DNA from: Actinomycetota bacterium
GTDB lineage: Bacteria > Actinomycetota > Coriobacteriia > Anaerosomatales > Anaerosomataceae
Direction of reading: 5' to 3'
DNA length: 64,000 nt
NCBI GenBank assembly: GCA_009668945.1
Contig: SBEH01000008.1
Coordinates: 32,102-96,101, forward strand
Part shown: positions 33,383-43,921 of the stretch, piece by piece
Numbering within the stretch: position 1 is the stretch's first letter
Layout of the letters: each line of letters opens with the position of its first letter
Made by a program: the position numbers and the translations under genes
The notes under the pieces: generated by a model
Seen by the model: the letters and a program-made list of their open reading frames with translations, nothing else
Told to the model about the DNA's origin: nothing
Databases searched by the model: none

Positions 33383-34535
33383 GCGCCGACTCCTCTCCGA
33401 CGGAGGCCGCGACCGACTTCGCGATGCCAAGAATGGCCCTCGCTACGTCTGACTTCGGTTCGTCGATCACGACCGGAGTGCCCTTGTTCACCGAGCGCGG
33501 CACTACCCGGTCGCTCGGGATTCGGGCGAAGATCTCCGATCCGACTGCGCGCTCTACTTCATGCGGCTGCAGCCACACCTTGCTGTCCGCACGGTTCAGC
33601 ACGACGTGCACGAGCCCGTTGGCGTATCCGAGCTGCGCGAGCTTCTGCACGGAGATGCGCATGTTCTTGATGCTTGCGACGTCCATCATCGTCATCGCAT
33701 ACACGTCATCCGAGCGGTCCAGAGCCGTGAGCACCACTTCGTCGAGCGTGGCTGCGGTGTCGATCACGACGACGTCGTACATCTCGCGCAGCAGTTCGAG
33801 GATGCGGCTTATTCGGCCGGTCGTGACAGTCTCAGCGTCCTCAGGCCGCACCGGCGCCAGCAAGACGTCGAGACCGCTGTCGTGATGCGTCATGTGGCCG
33901 CGCAGCAGATCCTCGTCGAGCCGCTCGATGCTCGCGGCGACGTCAGTGATCGTGCGCTGCGGCACCAGACCTAGCATGATCCCACAGTCACCGAACTGCA
34001 GGTCGAGATCGACGAGGGCGGTCTTGAGGCTCAGGCACTTGGCAAGCGCAGTCCCGAGATTGGTCGCCAGCACACTCTTGCCGACGCCTCCCTTCGTGGA
34101 GAAGACGGTGACGACGTATCCTCGCGACGCCGGCGCGGCCTGCGCCTGTCCCCGCATCGCGCTCTCGTGCCTCGTTTGCGCCTGGTCGTAGGCATCGGTG
34201 ATCGCGCGGGCGACGTCGGCAGCCGGATCCGAGGCGGCAACCACATCCGAGACGCCCGCCTTCATCGCTGAGCGCATGAGTTCGGTGTCGACGCTTCTCG
34301 CAACAATCACTACCGACGTGTGGCTGTCAGCAGCCTCGGCGGCCCGTGCGACATCGAGACCGACGCTCGGCGGCGTCGAGGGAGCAACGACGACCACGTA
34401 CGGTGCGCCCTCGCCGAAGCCAAGACCCTCGGCGTTGGGGACGGGGTGGATCTCGGCGTCCGGCCGGGATGCGCTCAGCGTGCCGACGATGTCGGCGTAC
34501 TCACCGGAGTGGTCGATGACGGTTATCAGGCCCAA
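33372..34535 (-). CDS. tadZ: TadZ/CpaE-type pilus localisation ATPase
   Basis: The 387-residue protein pairs an atypical receiver-like domain (residues 1-120, lacking a clear phospho-Asp acidic triad) with a MinD/ParA ATPase. The ATPase has the deviant Walker A FSTKGGVGKSVLATNLG, followed by VDLDLQFGD and the Walker B region VVIDTAAT. In Tad systems it positions the pilus machine at a cell site. The start is a TTG at 34535 with AAGGAG six bases before it; the longer frame overlaps cpaB. Confidence 0.9.
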   Translation of the reverse strand: MGLITVIDHSGEYADIVGTLSASRPDAEIHPVPNAEGLGFGEGAPYVVVVAPSTPPSVGLDVARAAEAADSHTSVVIVARSVDTELMRSAMKAGVSDVVAASDPAADVARAITDAYDQAQTRHESAMRGQAQAAPASRGYVVTVFSTKGGVGKSVLATNLGTALAKCLSLKTALVDLDLQFGDCGIMLGLVPQRTITDVAASIERLDEDLLRGHMTHHDSGLDVLLAPVRPEDAETVTTGRISRILELLREMYDVVVIDTAATLDEVVLTALDRSDDVYAMTMMDVASIKNMRISVQKLAQLGYANGLVHVVLNRADSKVWLQPHEVERAVGSEIFARIPSDRVVPRSVNKGTPVVIDEPKSDVARAILGIAKSVAASVGEESAHVS

Positions 34536-34566
34536 TTGGCACTCCTTGCCGGCTTGGCGGTATCGG

Positions 34567-35346
34567 CTACTGGAAGATGTTCTGCAAGGTCCGACCCGGA
34601 GTGTCGGGCACCTCCTGCCCCGTCGCGGGCAGCAATGCCGCCCACACCGACCCGTTCTCCTCGCAGAACACGATCTGCTCGGCCTCATCCGCCGAGAGCG
34701 CGAGCGTGAGCGTGATCGCGTTGAGGCTCTGCTGCGTTTCGTCCTGACGGGTCGCGTTCAGCGCGCCTCCTCCGCCGGTGTCGGCGTTCTCTTCGTCTGT
34801 GGACTCGGAGCGCAACGCCGCCCCTACCGCAAGCACCTTCGCGTCCTTGAGGATCAGCTTCGTGATCGCCGGCGTGCCAAGCCGGTCGTCCGGATCGAAC
34901 GTGACATATAGCGCAACATGGTCACCGGGCTTCACGAGCCCCGAGACCCCCTGGACCTCGTCGACCGGGATCGACAGCGCCATCAGCTCACTCGGGATGC
35001 TGTACGCGAGCCCGGCGGTCGAGGGCAACTCGAACCGTCCTCGCGTCACCTGCTCACCCGCGCTCAGCGGGTCGGCCAGCACGCGGCCTTCAAGCGCCTT
35101 CTCTGATGAAACGGCGCCGGAGGCCACGAAGCGCTGCGGCACCTCTTCGATCACGATCAGGTCTTGCGCGAACAGCTCCTCGGCACTCATCCCCCTTGGG
35201 ATGTCCTGCTGGGCAACCAGCACCTCGACCGGCTCGCTCTCGGCCTCGATCGTCGAGCGTGCCTGCGAGAGATACCTCGCGGCTAGCACGGCGGCGATTC
35301 CCCCGAGCACGAGAGCCACGATGAGGATGATGACCTTGCTGCGCAT
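34567..35346 (-). CDS. cpaB: Flp pilus assembly protein CpaB/RcpC (SAF domain)
   Basis: The 259-residue protein has one N-terminal helix (VIILIVALVLGGIAAVLAARYL) and then a SAF/beta-clip domain (PVEVLVAQQDIPRGMSAEELF, VLADPLSAGEQV). An RcpC-type domain follows (AYSIPSELMALSIPVDEVQGV, KPGDHVALYVTF) and an acidic Gly-rich linker near 195-205. In diderms CpaB touches the secretin; no secretin gene is here, as expected in a monoderm. GGAGGG precedes the ATG. Confidence 0.9.
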   Translation of the reverse strand: MRSKVIILIVALVLGGIAAVLAARYLSQARSTIEAESEPVEVLVAQQDIPRGMSAEELFAQDLIVIEEVPQRFVASGAVSSEKALEGRVLADPLSAGEQVTRGRFELPSTAGLAYSIPSELMALSIPVDEVQGVSGLVKPGDHVALYVTFDPDDRLGTPAITKLILKDAKVLAVGAALRSESTDEENADTGGGGALNATRQDETQQSLNAITLTLALSADEAEQIVFCEENGSVWAALLPATGQEVPDTPGRTLQNIFQ

Positions 35347-35361
35347 AGGGCCCTCCCGGCT

Positions 35362-36990
35362 CTAGAAGTCCACGCCCTCGGCCACCAGGTGGGGAGCCCT
35401 GGCGATGAGCGGCGAATTCGGCGGATCAGGTGAGACGATCCAGCCCGGCCCGGCGTAGTCCACGAAGTACCCGCGGACGAGGGCGCCGCCGCCGCTCGTG
35501 TCGACATCCTCGACATACATGACAGCGAAGCTGATGACACGCAGAGGCGTCTGACCCGTGGTCTTCTGGATCTTCTCTGTGATGGGGATGAACACGAGGC
35601 GGTTGCTCGCCTTCCTGTCCTTAAGCCAGCCCTGGAAATCGGCCGGCTCGCCAGCGAACCGGGTCTGGAGCGCGGTCCGCGTCTTCGGACCGCTCTTGTT
35701 GCCCGGCTCGGTCCAGACGGTGTCGTCGACATGCATGATGAAGTCGTAGTCCGCTGTGCCGGCGATGTAGTCGTAGTAGAGGTTCGTGCTTCCCGGCATG
35801 TCGGGATACTCGGCAGGGTCCTGCGGATGCCGCCAGTTCGGCGGGTGGCGGAGGGTGTGGAAGTCGATGGCCATATAGTTGCCGGTCTCGCCGCCGCCGC
35901 CGATGACCTTCAACTCATAGAGTTTGTTCTTCTCGTAAGAGTTGAGTTCGACCTCCACCTGAATTGGAGCCGAGGCGCCCGCGCGGAACACGAACGGGTG
36001 GACCTCGATCGCCTTGATCGGGTACGTGGAGCGTCTTATCACTATGATCGGCTCGCCTGGGAGTGCTTCAACAACCTTGTTGCCCTGCACGATCGCGACA
36101 GTGACCGACGCCGTGCTCCACAGACGGTCCGTGGTAGGCGCCTTGAAGCTCGCGGAGTACGAGTTGCCGCCGAGGCCCGCCGCAGCGTACTTCTTCTTGT
36201 CGAAAGTCACCTGCACGGACTCGCCGGGGCCAAGCGGCCCCGTGAGGTCGATGTAGATCCGCACGTTCTCGCCCGCCCCGGACGTGAACGTCTGTTGCGG
36301 CATCCGGACGTCTGCGAAGCGCGAGCCCGCCGGCAGGTAGACGAGCCGCTGCACCGGAGAGATCTCCTCCGGCACGCCGTCAGGGTAGTTAGGATCAAGC
36401 GTCTGGTCATTGTACGCGGTGACGCCCACCGTTCCGGTAGAGCCGGAAGGCAGCCAGCCGCTCCAGTGGTCGTCGGTGCCCTCGGACATCGCATGCTCGA
36501 CGCCGTTTACGTCTGCAAACATCCGCGTGACCTGCAGGATCGGCAACGCCCAGGGCACAGGCGTCCGTGCCCCGACCAAGTAGTCGAGCCTCGCCTTCGC
36601 CTGCGCCTGGATGACGTTCGAGTCCATCCCGACGATGCGGCTGAAGAAGCCCACTGCGTCCGAGGACACGGTGACCTTCACGAAATCGTCGCCGATGTCG
36701 CTCAGTCCGCCCGGCGACGGCTCGATGACCGTGATGTTGTCCACCGGCGTGACCGCATTCGCGCCGGCGTACGCCGTTACCGCGTCCCATATGTCGTTGT
36801 TCGAGCCGCCGCTCGCCAGCTCTCGACAGCCCGCGAGCGCGCCCGCATCGGCGGCGGACTGGAGCTGTCGGCGCACGTTGTACCAGTAGCCCATGTCGAC
36901 TACGAGCGCCGACAGGAGCAGCAAGACGAACAAGAGCAGTGCCACCGTGACCGCGACCGCTCCCCGATCATCACGCAACTTGGCAAACAT
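35362..36990 (-). CDS. tadG: TadG-like pilus-associated protein
   Basis: An N-terminal type IV-pilin-like helix (RGAVAVTVALLLFVLLLLSALVVDMGYWY) with the TadG signature QLQSAADAGALAGCREL is followed by some 450 residues of extracellular, beta-rich sequence. TadE/TadG proteins are minor pseudopilins of the Tad machine. The large C-terminal part resembles no named domain by eye; it contains YTSEG-type Trp/Tyr-rich strands and could be an adhesive tip. It lies 6 bases after tadE. Confidence 0.85.
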   Translation of the reverse strand: MFAKLRDDRGAVAVTVALLLFVLLLLSALVVDMGYWYNVRRQLQSAADAGALAGCRELASGGSNNDIWDAVTAYAGANAVTPVDNITVIEPSPGGLSDIGDDFVKVTVSSDAVGFFSRIVGMDSNVIQAQAKARLDYLVGARTPVPWALPILQVTRMFADVNGVEHAMSEGTDDHWSGWLPSGSTGTVGVTAYNDQTLDPNYPDGVPEEISPVQRLVYLPAGSRFADVRMPQQTFTSGAGENVRIYIDLTGPLGPGESVQVTFDKKKYAAAGLGGNSYSASFKAPTTDRLWSTASVTVAIVQGNKVVEALPGEPIIVIRRSTYPIKAIEVHPFVFRAGASAPIQVEVELNSYEKNKLYELKVIGGGGETGNYMAIDFHTLRHPPNWRHPQDPAEYPDMPGSTNLYYDYIAGTADYDFIMHVDDTVWTEPGNKSGPKTRTALQTRFAGEPADFQGWLKDRKASNRLVFIPITEKIQKTTGQTPLRVISFAVMYVEDVDTSGGGALVRGYFVDYAGPGWIVSPDPPNSPLIARAPHLVAEGVDF

Positions 36991-36996
36991 GGCCGC

Positions 36997-37422
36997 TCAC
37001 TCCACTCGTAGCGTTGCCGCACTCTCAAGCCGGATCCCCGACCCGCCGACTATGTCGCCGATCAGCGGTACGAATACCGGGCTTGTGTATACGACTCGAA
37101 CGGTGATGGCCTCCTGGCCGTCGACCGTCTCGCCGGAAAGGGTGATCTGATCGTCGGTGAGCCCCGGATTGAGGCCTGGGGCAGCCGCGGCGACTCGGCC
37201 CTTCACAGAGTCCGAGTTGCTTACGCTGCCTTCGTCAAGCCCGAGGGAGGCCCAGCGCGCGCCCTCACGGGCCGCGTGGACGACCTCGAGATACTGGAAG
37301 AACGTGAAGCCGAACTGGATGATGCCCGTGAGCAGGAGGATGAGGACGATCGCCACGATCGCGAACTCGACCGCGCTCGCCCCAGTGTCGTCGCGCTTTG
37401 CGCGTATGACCGCCCGGAACAT
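36997..37422 (-). CDS. tadE: TadE-like minor pilin
   Basis: The start is the ATG at 37422 (141 residues). The N-terminal segment TGASAVEFAIVAIVLILLLTG carries the TadE cleavage/hydrophobic signature with Glu at position 5 of the helix. GFTFFQYLEVVHAAREGARWAS follows, typical of TadE. The rest is a small beta domain. It lies 109 bases after the flp gene; the gap holds no gene. Confidence 0.9.
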   Translation of the reverse strand: MFRAVIRAKRDDTGASAVEFAIVAIVLILLLTGIIQFGFTFFQYLEVVHAAREGARWASLGLDEGSVSNSDSVKGRVAAAAPGLNPGLTDDQITLSGETVDGQEAITVRVVYTSPVFVPLIGDIVGGSGIRLESAATLRVE

Positions 37423-37531
37423 GGCGCCCCCTGTCGGTACTACGTTTCCCGTGCGAGCGCCCGGCCGCCGCCTGATTCGCCTCGACGCCGACCGGGCCCG
37501 CATGAGTCCTGTAGTGGTGCGGAAGACGATC

Positions 37532-37720
37532 CTACGGCGCGGCCGTGCCGATCCTTGTCGAAACGTTGCCGAACAGCGTCGACAGGTTCCCGCCCAGTGC
37601 CCAAACCGCGAGGATGATCAGCATTGCGATACCAGCCACCATCAGGCCGTACTCGACGGCGGTCGCGCCCTCGTCGCTCTCGGCCCAGGTGCGCGTCCGG
37701 ACATACAGCTTGGTCAGCAT
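37532..37720 (-). CDS. flp: Flp/Fap major pilin
   Basis: The 62-residue product has a charged leader (about 20 residues) ending in the prepilin site, then EGATAVEYGLMVAGIAMLI with the Glu-Tyr pair typical of Flp pilins. A hydrophobic helix and a short tail (TLFGNVSTRIGTAAP) complete it. GGGAGG precedes the ATG at 37720. A prepilin peptidase (TadV/CpaA) is needed but not encoded in this window. The 174-base gap upstream should hold a promoter; it contains a GCCCCGGGGC palindrome near 37811 but no clear sigma70 boxes. Confidence 0.92.
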   Translation of the reverse strand: MLTKLYVRTRTWAESDEGATAVEYGLMVAGIAMLIILAVWALGGNLSTLFGNVSTRIGTAAP

Positions 37721-37894
37721 CCGAAACACCTCCCCCCGTGCGTGCGATTGGCGGCGATTCCACGCCACCCTGTGGTGAGTGTGCCCCTGAGGAGCGCGCC
37801 GGAGTATCCGCCCCGGGGCTGCTTGGAGGGTGAGGGAGGTATGAGCCGCGCTCCTACGGCTGAATGACTGTCCCGCGGCAGCGGGTACGCGGTT

Positions 37895-38557
37895 CTACTC
37901 CGCCGAGGGGAGCTGTACGAGCCCTGCCCGGACCGCGGTCAGCACTGCCTGCGTGCGGTCCGACTGCTCGAGCTTGCGCAGGATGTGGCTGACGTGGGTC
38001 TTCACGGTGGTCTCGCCGATCCAGAGTGCGCGGCTGATCTGCTTGTTGCTCATACCCTTCGCCATGAGCTGCAGCACCTCGAGTTCGCGCTCCGAAAGCC
38101 GCTCGAGCAGCTCCGCGTCAGGCTCGCGCTCGGCCTCGGACTTGCCGGCTATGACCCGCGCTGCGATCGACGAGTCGAACACCGCTTGCCCCACGGCTAC
38201 GGCGCGTATCGCCTGCACAACGAGCTCCGGGCGCGAGTCCTTGAGGATGTAACCGCTCGCACCCGCAGCAAGCACGCCGAAGACCTCGTCGTCGTCGCCG
38301 AAGCTCGTTAGGATCAGCACCCGGGTGTCCGGTGCGCTCTCCCTGATCCGACGGCACGCCTCGATGCCGCCGATGCCTGACATGCGCAAGTCGAGCAGGA
38401 GTACGTCGATGCCGCCGGCCTCGACAGCCTCCACGGCACGTTCGCCATCCGGCGACTCGCCGACGATTGCGAGCCCGGGCTCATTCTCGAGCAACGTCCG
38501 TAAGGCATAGCGTACGAGTTCGTGGTCGTCGGCGATGTGGATGCGAACGGGATCCAT
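37895..38557 (-). CDS. NarL/LuxR-family response regulator
   Basis: The receiver domain (residues 1-120) has the acidic pair D10-D11, the phospho-acceptor D56 in LLLDLRM, the Ser/Thr of ILTSF and K of LKDS. The C-terminal GerE-type helix-turn-helix is LSERELEVLQLMAKGMSNKQ followed by TTVKTHVSHILRKL. It lies 3 bases after the histidine kinase gene and directly before flp, so the pilus locus is a likely target. Signal unknown. Confidence 0.93.
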   Translation of the reverse strand: MDPVRIHIADDHELVRYALRTLLENEPGLAIVGESPDGERAVEAVEAGGIDVLLLDLRMSGIGGIEACRRIRESAPDTRVLILTSFGDDDEVFGVLAAGASGYILKDSRPELVVQAIRAVAVGQAVFDSSIAARVIAGKSEAEREPDAELLERLSERELEVLQLMAKGMSNKQISRALWIGETTVKTHVSHILRKLEQSDRTQAVLTAVRAGLVQLPSAE

Positions 38558-38560
38558 CTG

Positions 38561-39766
38561 CTACGTCGCTCCGATCGGCAAAGTCGCGCGTATGAGTGTG
38601 CCCGTGCCCGGCGTGCTGTACACCTCGAGACGGCCGCCTTCTGCGACCATCCGCTCGTTCATGTTCCGCAGTCCCGCGCCCGTTCCTTCCAGGCGTGACC
38701 GCGTCTCGCCGGGGACGAACCCGTTGCCATCGTCGCTCACGGTCAGGAGTACCCCGCCGCTCGAGTACTCGATCCGCACCTTGACGGTGGTGGCGTCAGA
38801 GTGCCGGACGGCGTTGCTCACCGCCTCCTTCGCGACGCGGTACAGGCACGCCTCCTGTGCGGGCGCCAGGCTCCGAACCTCGCCCGTGACCTCCGTGCGT
38901 CCGTGCACGGTGCTCCCTCGGGTGGCCTCGCGCACCCACGTCTGAACAGAACCAACGAGACCCAGCTCCCGGAGCTTCACGGGCCGCAGATCGTAGATGA
39001 GCCTGCGAAGCTCGGCTGCGCTCGCGGTGAGCTGACTCTCCAGGTCATCGAGCGTCCGCATGGCCTGCACGGAGTCTTTCGGCACCTGCTTCTTCGCGAG
39101 CTCCATGCCGAGCGAGATCGAGAAGAGCGACTGCGAGATGCCGTCGTGCATCTCGCGCGCGATGCGCTCGCGCTCGCCCGCAAGCATCGCGTAGCGTGCT
39201 TCCTCGGCCAGCCTCGCGTTGGCGATGGACACAGCCGCGAACGCGCCGAGGATCGAGAGGAACGCGGTGTGCTCGGGGAGCAAACCGTGAGTGACGGCGT
39301 TGATTGCGATCAAGACGCCGAGCGGCTGGTCCTGGACGCGAACGGGAACCGCGAGCAACCACGCACCACGGTCCCGGTCGACATCGAAGAACGGCCGACC
39401 GTCTGCGAAGACATCGTCCGCGATCTCGGAGAGATGCTGTCCCCACCAGTCCTGCGCGTGCGTGCTCCTCGGACCGCGGACCACCATCGTCGTCTCGTCC
39501 ATGACGAGCCCGTCCGCGAACTCGTCCACGAGACACACGACGACCTTCTCGGTGCCGGTGAACCGCTTCGCCGCCTCGACGATGATGGCAAGGACCTCCT
39601 GCACCGTGCTCGCAGAGGATATCGAGAGCGAGACGGAGTCGAGCGCGGTTATCAGCGCGAGTTGACCGACGGGCGGCTTGGGAAGGAGGTCGCGCTTGCG
39701 CGCGCGCCGACCGAATGGCCATACGGTATGACCCGAGGCGGCAAGTCGCCCAGCTCTATCCCGCAC
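38561..39766 (-). CDS. Soluble GAF-domain histidine kinase (HisKA_3 type)
   Basis: No transmembrane segment is visible in the 401 residues. Residues about 35-185 form a GAF sensor domain. A HisKA_3 dimerisation domain (ERERIAREMHDGISQSLFSI) has the phospho-acceptor His after REM, and the HATPase domain shows KEAVSNAVRHSDAT, VSDDGNGF and GTGAGLRNMNERM. It is the cognate partner of the NarL-type regulator encoded next. A cytoplasmic GAF sensor suggests a small-molecule, redox or nitric oxide-type signal. GTG start with AGGGAG; the operon start is probably here. Confidence 0.93.
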   Translation of the reverse strand: MRDRAGRLAASGHTVWPFGRRARKRDLLPKPPVGQLALITALDSVSLSISSASTVQEVLAIIVEAAKRFTGTEKVVVCLVDEFADGLVMDETTMVVRGPRSTHAQDWWGQHLSEIADDVFADGRPFFDVDRDRGAWLLAVPVRVQDQPLGVLIAINAVTHGLLPEHTAFLSILGAFAAVSIANARLAEEARYAMLAGERERIAREMHDGISQSLFSISLGMELAKKQVPKDSVQAMRTLDDLESQLTASAAELRRLIYDLRPVKLRELGLVGSVQTWVREATRGSTVHGRTEVTGEVRSLAPAQEACLYRVAKEAVSNAVRHSDATTVKVRIEYSSGGVLLTVSDDGNGFVPGETRSRLEGTGAGLRNMNERMVAEGGRLEVYSTPGTGTLIRATLPIGAT

Positions 39767-39871
39767 GTCATCTCCCTTGGATGCGACATCCGAGACGATG
39801 GTACTCCCCGCATGACGGTGCGCGCCAAGAGCAGGGATGCACCCGCCCCGCGTGCGTCCGACCTGCCGGCG

Positions 39872-41869
39872 CTACGCCAGGCTCGCCGAATCCCCGACTC
39901 CCGGCACGGGCCCCTCGGTCAGAGGCTTGCCGTCGGCCTGAGGCGTGTCTTCCTTCTTGGTCCTCGCCGATGCCTTACCCCTACCCCTGCCCTTGGTCGC
40001 CGCGGCCTCTTCTTCGGCCCGACGCTGCTCGTCTGCGAGGTACTCGGCCCAACGGCCCTCGAGTAGCGCCTCCAGCTCATCCTTGTCGACCGTTTCGCGC
40101 TCCGCCAGCACGTCGGCCATGAGGTCGAGATGCTCGCGACGTTCGGTGAGGATCTTGTAGGCGGTGTCGTACGCCTCGTCGATCAGGCGCCGGACCTCCT
40201 TGTCGATTTCGAACGCGATCTCCTGCGAGTAGTTCGGCGTCGCCGAGAAGTCGCGGCCGAGGAAGATCTCGTGCTGCCCCTCGCCGAGCGTCATCGGACC
40301 GAGCTTGTCGCTCATGCCGTACTGCGTCACCATCTGCCGCGCCAGCTTCGTGGCCCGCTCGATGTCGTTGCTGGCGCCGGTGGTGATGTCGCCCATGGTG
40401 ATGGCCTCGGCCACCCGCCCGCCGAGCATCATCGCGATCTCGTCGAGCATCTCGCCGCGCGCCTGGAGGAACTTGTCTTCAACGGGGAGCGCGAGTGTGT
40501 AGCCAAGCGCCCGCCCGCGGCTGATGATACTGATCTTGTGGATCGGATCGGTGTTCGGCAGGACGTGGCCCACGAGCGCGTGGCCTGACTCGTGGTACGC
40601 GATGACCCGCTTCTCCTTCTCCGAGATGATGCGGCTCTTCTTCTCGGGGCCGGCGATCACGCGCTCTATCGCTTCCTCGAGCTCCACCATCTCGATCTCC
40701 TTCTTGCCGTGACGCGCGGCCAGCAGAGCGGCCTCGTTCACGAGGTTGGCGAGATCGGCGCCGGTGAAGCCTGGCGTGCGCCGGGCGAGCACTTCGAGGT
40801 CGATCTCAGAACCCAGAGGCTTGCCGCGCGAGTGGATCTTGAGGATCTCGAGGCGGCCCTTGAGGTCCGGCCGGTCCACGAGGATCTGACGGTCGAAGCG
40901 GCCGGGTCGCAACAGCGCCGTGTCGAGCACGTCCGGCCGGTTGGTGGCCGCCATGATGATGACGTTGTCCTTGATGTCGAAGCCGTCCATCTCCACCAGC
41001 AGCTGGTTGAGCGTCTGCTCGCGCTCGTCGTGCCCACCGCCGAGACCAGCACCACGCATGCGGCCGACGGCGTCGAGCTCGTCGATGAAGACGATGCAGG
41101 GGCTGGCGGCCTTGGCCTGCTCGAACAAGTCGCGGACGCGGCTTGCGCCGACGCCAACGAACATCTCCACGAAGTCGGAACCGGAGATGGTGAAGAACGG
41201 CACGCCGGCCTCGCCCGCGACGGCCCTGGCAAGCAGCGTCTTGCCCGTTCCCGGAGGGCCGACGAGAAGAACGCCCTTCGGGATCTTCGCGCCTAGTGCC
41301 TGGAACTTCCCGGGATTCTCCAGGAACTCCTTGATCTCGCCGAGTTCCTCGACAGCCTCTTCAACGCCGGCTACGTCCTTGAAGGTGATCCGGGGCTGAT
41401 CGCGGGTGATGCGTTTCGCCCGGCTCTTCCCGAACGACATGACCTTCGAGTTGCCGCCCTGCATCTGGTTCACGAACCACACCATGACGATCACGACGAT
41501 GCCGATGACGAGCACGTTTCCGAGGATCGATATCCAGACCGAGCTGTCCGCCACATCCACCGCGTAGCCCTCGATGGGCGGATACTCGTCGAGGATGCCC
41601 ATGAACTCGGCGCCGTCCAGGTACGTCGTAACGTACGCCTTCTTCTCCTTCTTCTTCAGCGCTTCTTCGTCGGGGTAGTACTCGCCCTCGACCTTGTTGG
41701 TGCGCGCGAAGACGTCGGCCGACACTACGCGCCCGTCTTTGAGGGCCGTGATCAGCTCGGAGCTGTCCAGCTGAGTGACCGTCGCCGGCGCCAGTGCCTG
41801 CGCGAGGAAGAAGAGTGCTGCCACGACGAACAGCAGGTACAGCAGCGCGGTTCGCAGATTACGATTCAC
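39872..41869 (-). CDS. ftsH: ATP-dependent zinc metalloprotease FtsH
   Basis: The 665-residue membrane AAA+ protease has two N-terminal helices flanking an extracytoplasmic domain. Walker A is [19 protein letters not shown], Walker B is [12 protein letters not shown], and the second region of homology is [19 protein letters not shown]. The zinc site is HESGH, with a distal Asp in the peptidase domain. The last 50 residues are Lys-, Arg- and Ala-rich. GTG start. The order tilS-hpt-ftsH is widely conserved. Confidence 0.97.
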   Translation of the reverse strand: MNRNLRTALLYLLFVVAALFFLAQALAPATVTQLDSSELITALKDGRVVSADVFARTNKVEGEYYPDEEALKKKEKKAYVTTYLDGAEFMGILDEYPPIEGYAVDVADSSVWISILGNVLVIGIVVIVMVWFVNQMQGGNSKVMSFGKSRAKRITRDQPRITFKDVAGVEEAVEELGEIKEFLENPGKFQALGAKIPKGVLLVGPPGTGKTLLARAVAGEAGVPFFTISGSDFVEMFVGVGASRVRDLFEQAKAASPCIVFIDELDAVGRMRGAGLGGGHDEREQTLNQLLVEMDGFDIKDNVIIMAATNRPDVLDTALLRPGRFDRQILVDRPDLKGRLEILKIHSRGKPLGSEIDLEVLARRTPGFTGADLANLVNEAALLAARHGKKEIEMVELEEAIERVIAGPEKKSRIISEKEKRVIAYHESGHALVGHVLPNTDPIHKISIISRGRALGYTLALPVEDKFLQARGEMLDEIAMMLGGRVAEAITMGDITTGASNDIERATKLARQMVTQYGMSDKLGPMTLGEGQHEIFLGRDFSATPNYSQEIAFEIDKEVRRLIDEAYDTAYKILTERREHLDLMADVLAERETVDKDELEALLEGRWAEYLADEQRRAEEEAAATKGRGRGKASARTKKEDTPQADGKPLTEGPVPGVGDSASLA

Positions 41870-41892
41870 GTCCGGGTGACCCCTCCTCGGCC

Positions 41893-42444
41893 TTAGTCGG
41901 CGTAGATCTCCCGCTTCAGCACGCCTATGTAGGGAAGGTTGCGGTATCGCTCAGCATAATCTAGGCCATATCCGACGACGAACTCATCGGGCACGTTGAA
42001 CCCCGTGTACTTGCAGTCGATCGGCACCTGCTGCTTTCCCGTCTTTGAGAGCAGTGTGACAACTTCGAGGGTGTGCGGCCTGCGCGACGCGAGGTTGCGA
42101 AGCAGATACTTGAGCGTAAGGCCGGTGTCGAGGATGTCCTCGACGACGAGGACGTCACGCCCTTCGATGTCCTCGTCGAGGTCTTTGAGGATGCGGACGA
42201 CGCCCGATGACTTGGTGGTCGAGCCGTAGCTGGAAACCGCCATGAAATCGATCTCCACCCTGCCCTGGATGGCGCGCGCCAGGTCGGCCACGAACAGGGC
42301 CGCCCCGCGTAGCACCGCGACGAGGAGCAGCGGGCGCTTGGCCTCGGCGTAGTCCGCGCGGATCTGGGCGCCGATCTCCGCGACACGCTCGGCAATCTGC
42401 TCCTCGGTGATGATCACGCGATCGATGTCAGCGTGGATGCTCAT
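41893..42444 (-). CDS. hpt: Hypoxanthine phosphoribosyltransferase
   Basis: Purine-salvage enzyme converting hypoxanthine or guanine and PRPP to nucleotides. The 183-residue protein has [33 protein letters not shown], the PRPP loop [14 protein letters not shown] and [22 protein letters not shown] overlaps the tilS stop as ATGA. The pairing with tilS is conserved in many bacteria. Confidence 0.96.
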   Translation of the reverse strand: MSIHADIDRVIITEEQIAERVAEIGAQIRADYAEAKRPLLLVAVLRGAALFVADLARAIQGRVEIDFMAVSSYGSTTKSSGVVRILKDLDEDIEGRDVLVVEDILDTGLTLKYLLRNLASRRPHTLEVVTLLSKTGKQQVPIDCKYTGFNVPDEFVVGYGLDYAERYRNLPYIGVLKREIYAD

Positions 42445-43889
42445 CGCCCTTCTCTCGGCTCGTCGTCCATTGCGTCCGGCGCACCCGTATCGGTGGACGG
42501 ACGGTGCCACACCAGCCTGGCCGCCCGCTGCGTTTCGGGCGTCACACGCACATCATCCGCGAGTCTGACGCCCGCCACCCACACGACCCGCTCGCCGTCG
42601 CGCACCACCGGCGTGACACCTCGCGTCCGCCGCGGCACCTTCGCGTCAGTCAGCAGGTCTCCGACCTTCTTCGTACCCTTCGCTCCGAACGGCCGAATGC
42701 GATCGCCGTCGCGTACCGAATCCACGACGAGCGGCCAGCCTACTGTCTCGGCATCGATCGTCTCCTGGTCGCCTCCGGCGTGAACCGAAACGGGCTCGGC
42801 CTCGATCGCCTCGATGCTCCCTGCCGCCCCGAGGTCGAGGAACCCCGGCAGTTGCAGCAGACCCGGCGACACGCACGATTCTTCAGCTGCCCTCCGGGAG
42901 ACTCTCAGTCTACCGTACTCGGTCTCAGCACGCAGTCCGAACGGGAGGTCCCGCGCGAAACCGTCGAGCGCGATGCCGCGGGATACGGCATCGGCATGCT
43001 CGAATTCGAGCCGCAAGGCTTCGGGGAATGCGGCGACGAGCGCGGCCCGGACCGTGCGCCGTGCCATCGCGGGGGAGAGTGTCGCCATCAGAGCTCGATC
43101 GAACACCAGCGATCCGTCTTCCAGCCGACTGAAGTCGTGCGCGAACGCCTCGGCCATCTCGGTCAGCAGCAGGTCGTCATCGGTCAGGAGGTCGAGTGCG
43201 CGAGACACGGCCTCGCCGAATGTCGGGTACCGGCCTTCGATGAGCGGCAGCAGATCGTGCCGGATCCATGCGCGCTGCATCGCTGTGTCCTCATTGGTGG
43301 CGTCCTCGCGCCACTCCTGCCCCAGGCTCCGCAGGTAGCCGACCACGTCCGCCCGGCGGGCTTCGATGAGCGGGCGGACGATCCGGCCGCGCACCGGCGG
43401 AATCGAACGGAGCCCGCCGCCGCCTGCGCCTGTCAGAAGGCGCGCCAGGAACGTCTCAAGGCGGTCGTCGAAGGTGTGTGCCACGGCGATGCGGCCGCGC
43501 TCGCGTCCCTCGCTCACGCTTGCGCACGTCGCATCGAGTTCCGACTCCGCGAGGGCATAGCGGATTCTTCGGCCTGCATCTTCGAGGTTGAGTCCCGCGC
43601 CGAAGGCATGCCCGGCAATGTCGCAGGCCACCACGCGGCATTCCACGCCTAGCTCATCGCATGTGGCAGCCACGAACGACGCGTCGCGGTCCGACTCCTC
43701 GCCGCGAAGACCGTGGTTCACGTGCAGCACCCGGAGAGCCGCCGGGTCGCCGAGGTCGCCTGACGCCAACAGCCGAAGCAGCGCGACCGAGTCCGCGCCG
43801 CCGCTCACCATCGCAAGGACCACCGCGCCATGCGGGATCATAGCGTGGCGGCATGCGGTGTCGCGTGCGATGTCGGGCAGGGCGCTCAT
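42441..43889 (-). CDS. tilS: tRNA(Ile)-lysidine synthase
   Basis: TilS converts C34 of the CAU anticodon of tRNA-Ile2 to lysidine. The N-type ATP pyrophosphatase motif is [53 protein letters not shown] and the C-terminal TilS domain ([21 protein letters not shown]) follow. At 482 residues it is normal for a TilS with both accessory domains. The family usually reads AHHxDDQ; here it is AHTFDDR, a small deviation. Confidence 0.95.
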   Translation of the reverse strand: MSALPDIARDTACRHAMIPHGAVVLAMVSGGADSVALLRLLASGDLGDPAALRVLHVNHGLRGEESDRDASFVAATCDELGVECRVVACDIAGHAFGAGLNLEDAGRRIRYALAESELDATCASVSEGRERGRIAVAHTFDDRLETFLARLLTGAGGGGLRSIPPVRGRIVRPLIEARRADVVGYLRSLGQEWREDATNEDTAMQRAWIRHDLLPLIEGRYPTFGEAVSRALDLLTDDDLLLTEMAEAFAHDFSRLEDGSLVFDRALMATLSPAMARRTVRAALVAAFPEALRLEFEHADAVSRGIALDGFARDLPFGLRAETEYGRLRVSRRAAEESCVSPGLLQLPGFLDLGAAGSIEAIEAEPVSVHAGGDQETIDAETVGWPLVVDSVRDGDRIRPFGAKGTKKVGDLLTDAKVPRRTRGVTPVVRDGERVVWVAGVRLADDVRVTPETQRAARLVWHRPSTDTGAPDAMDDEPREGR

Positions 43890-43921
43890 ACCCTCAGGTT
43901 AGGGCCGGAAGCGTGCGGACG

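Noticed and set aside
37721..37894. A sigma54 promoter before flp (TGGCGTGGAATCGCC)
   Set aside because: The GG and GC elements are one base out of register with the -24/-12 spacing, and the adjoining regulator is NarL-type rather than an enhancer-binding protein.
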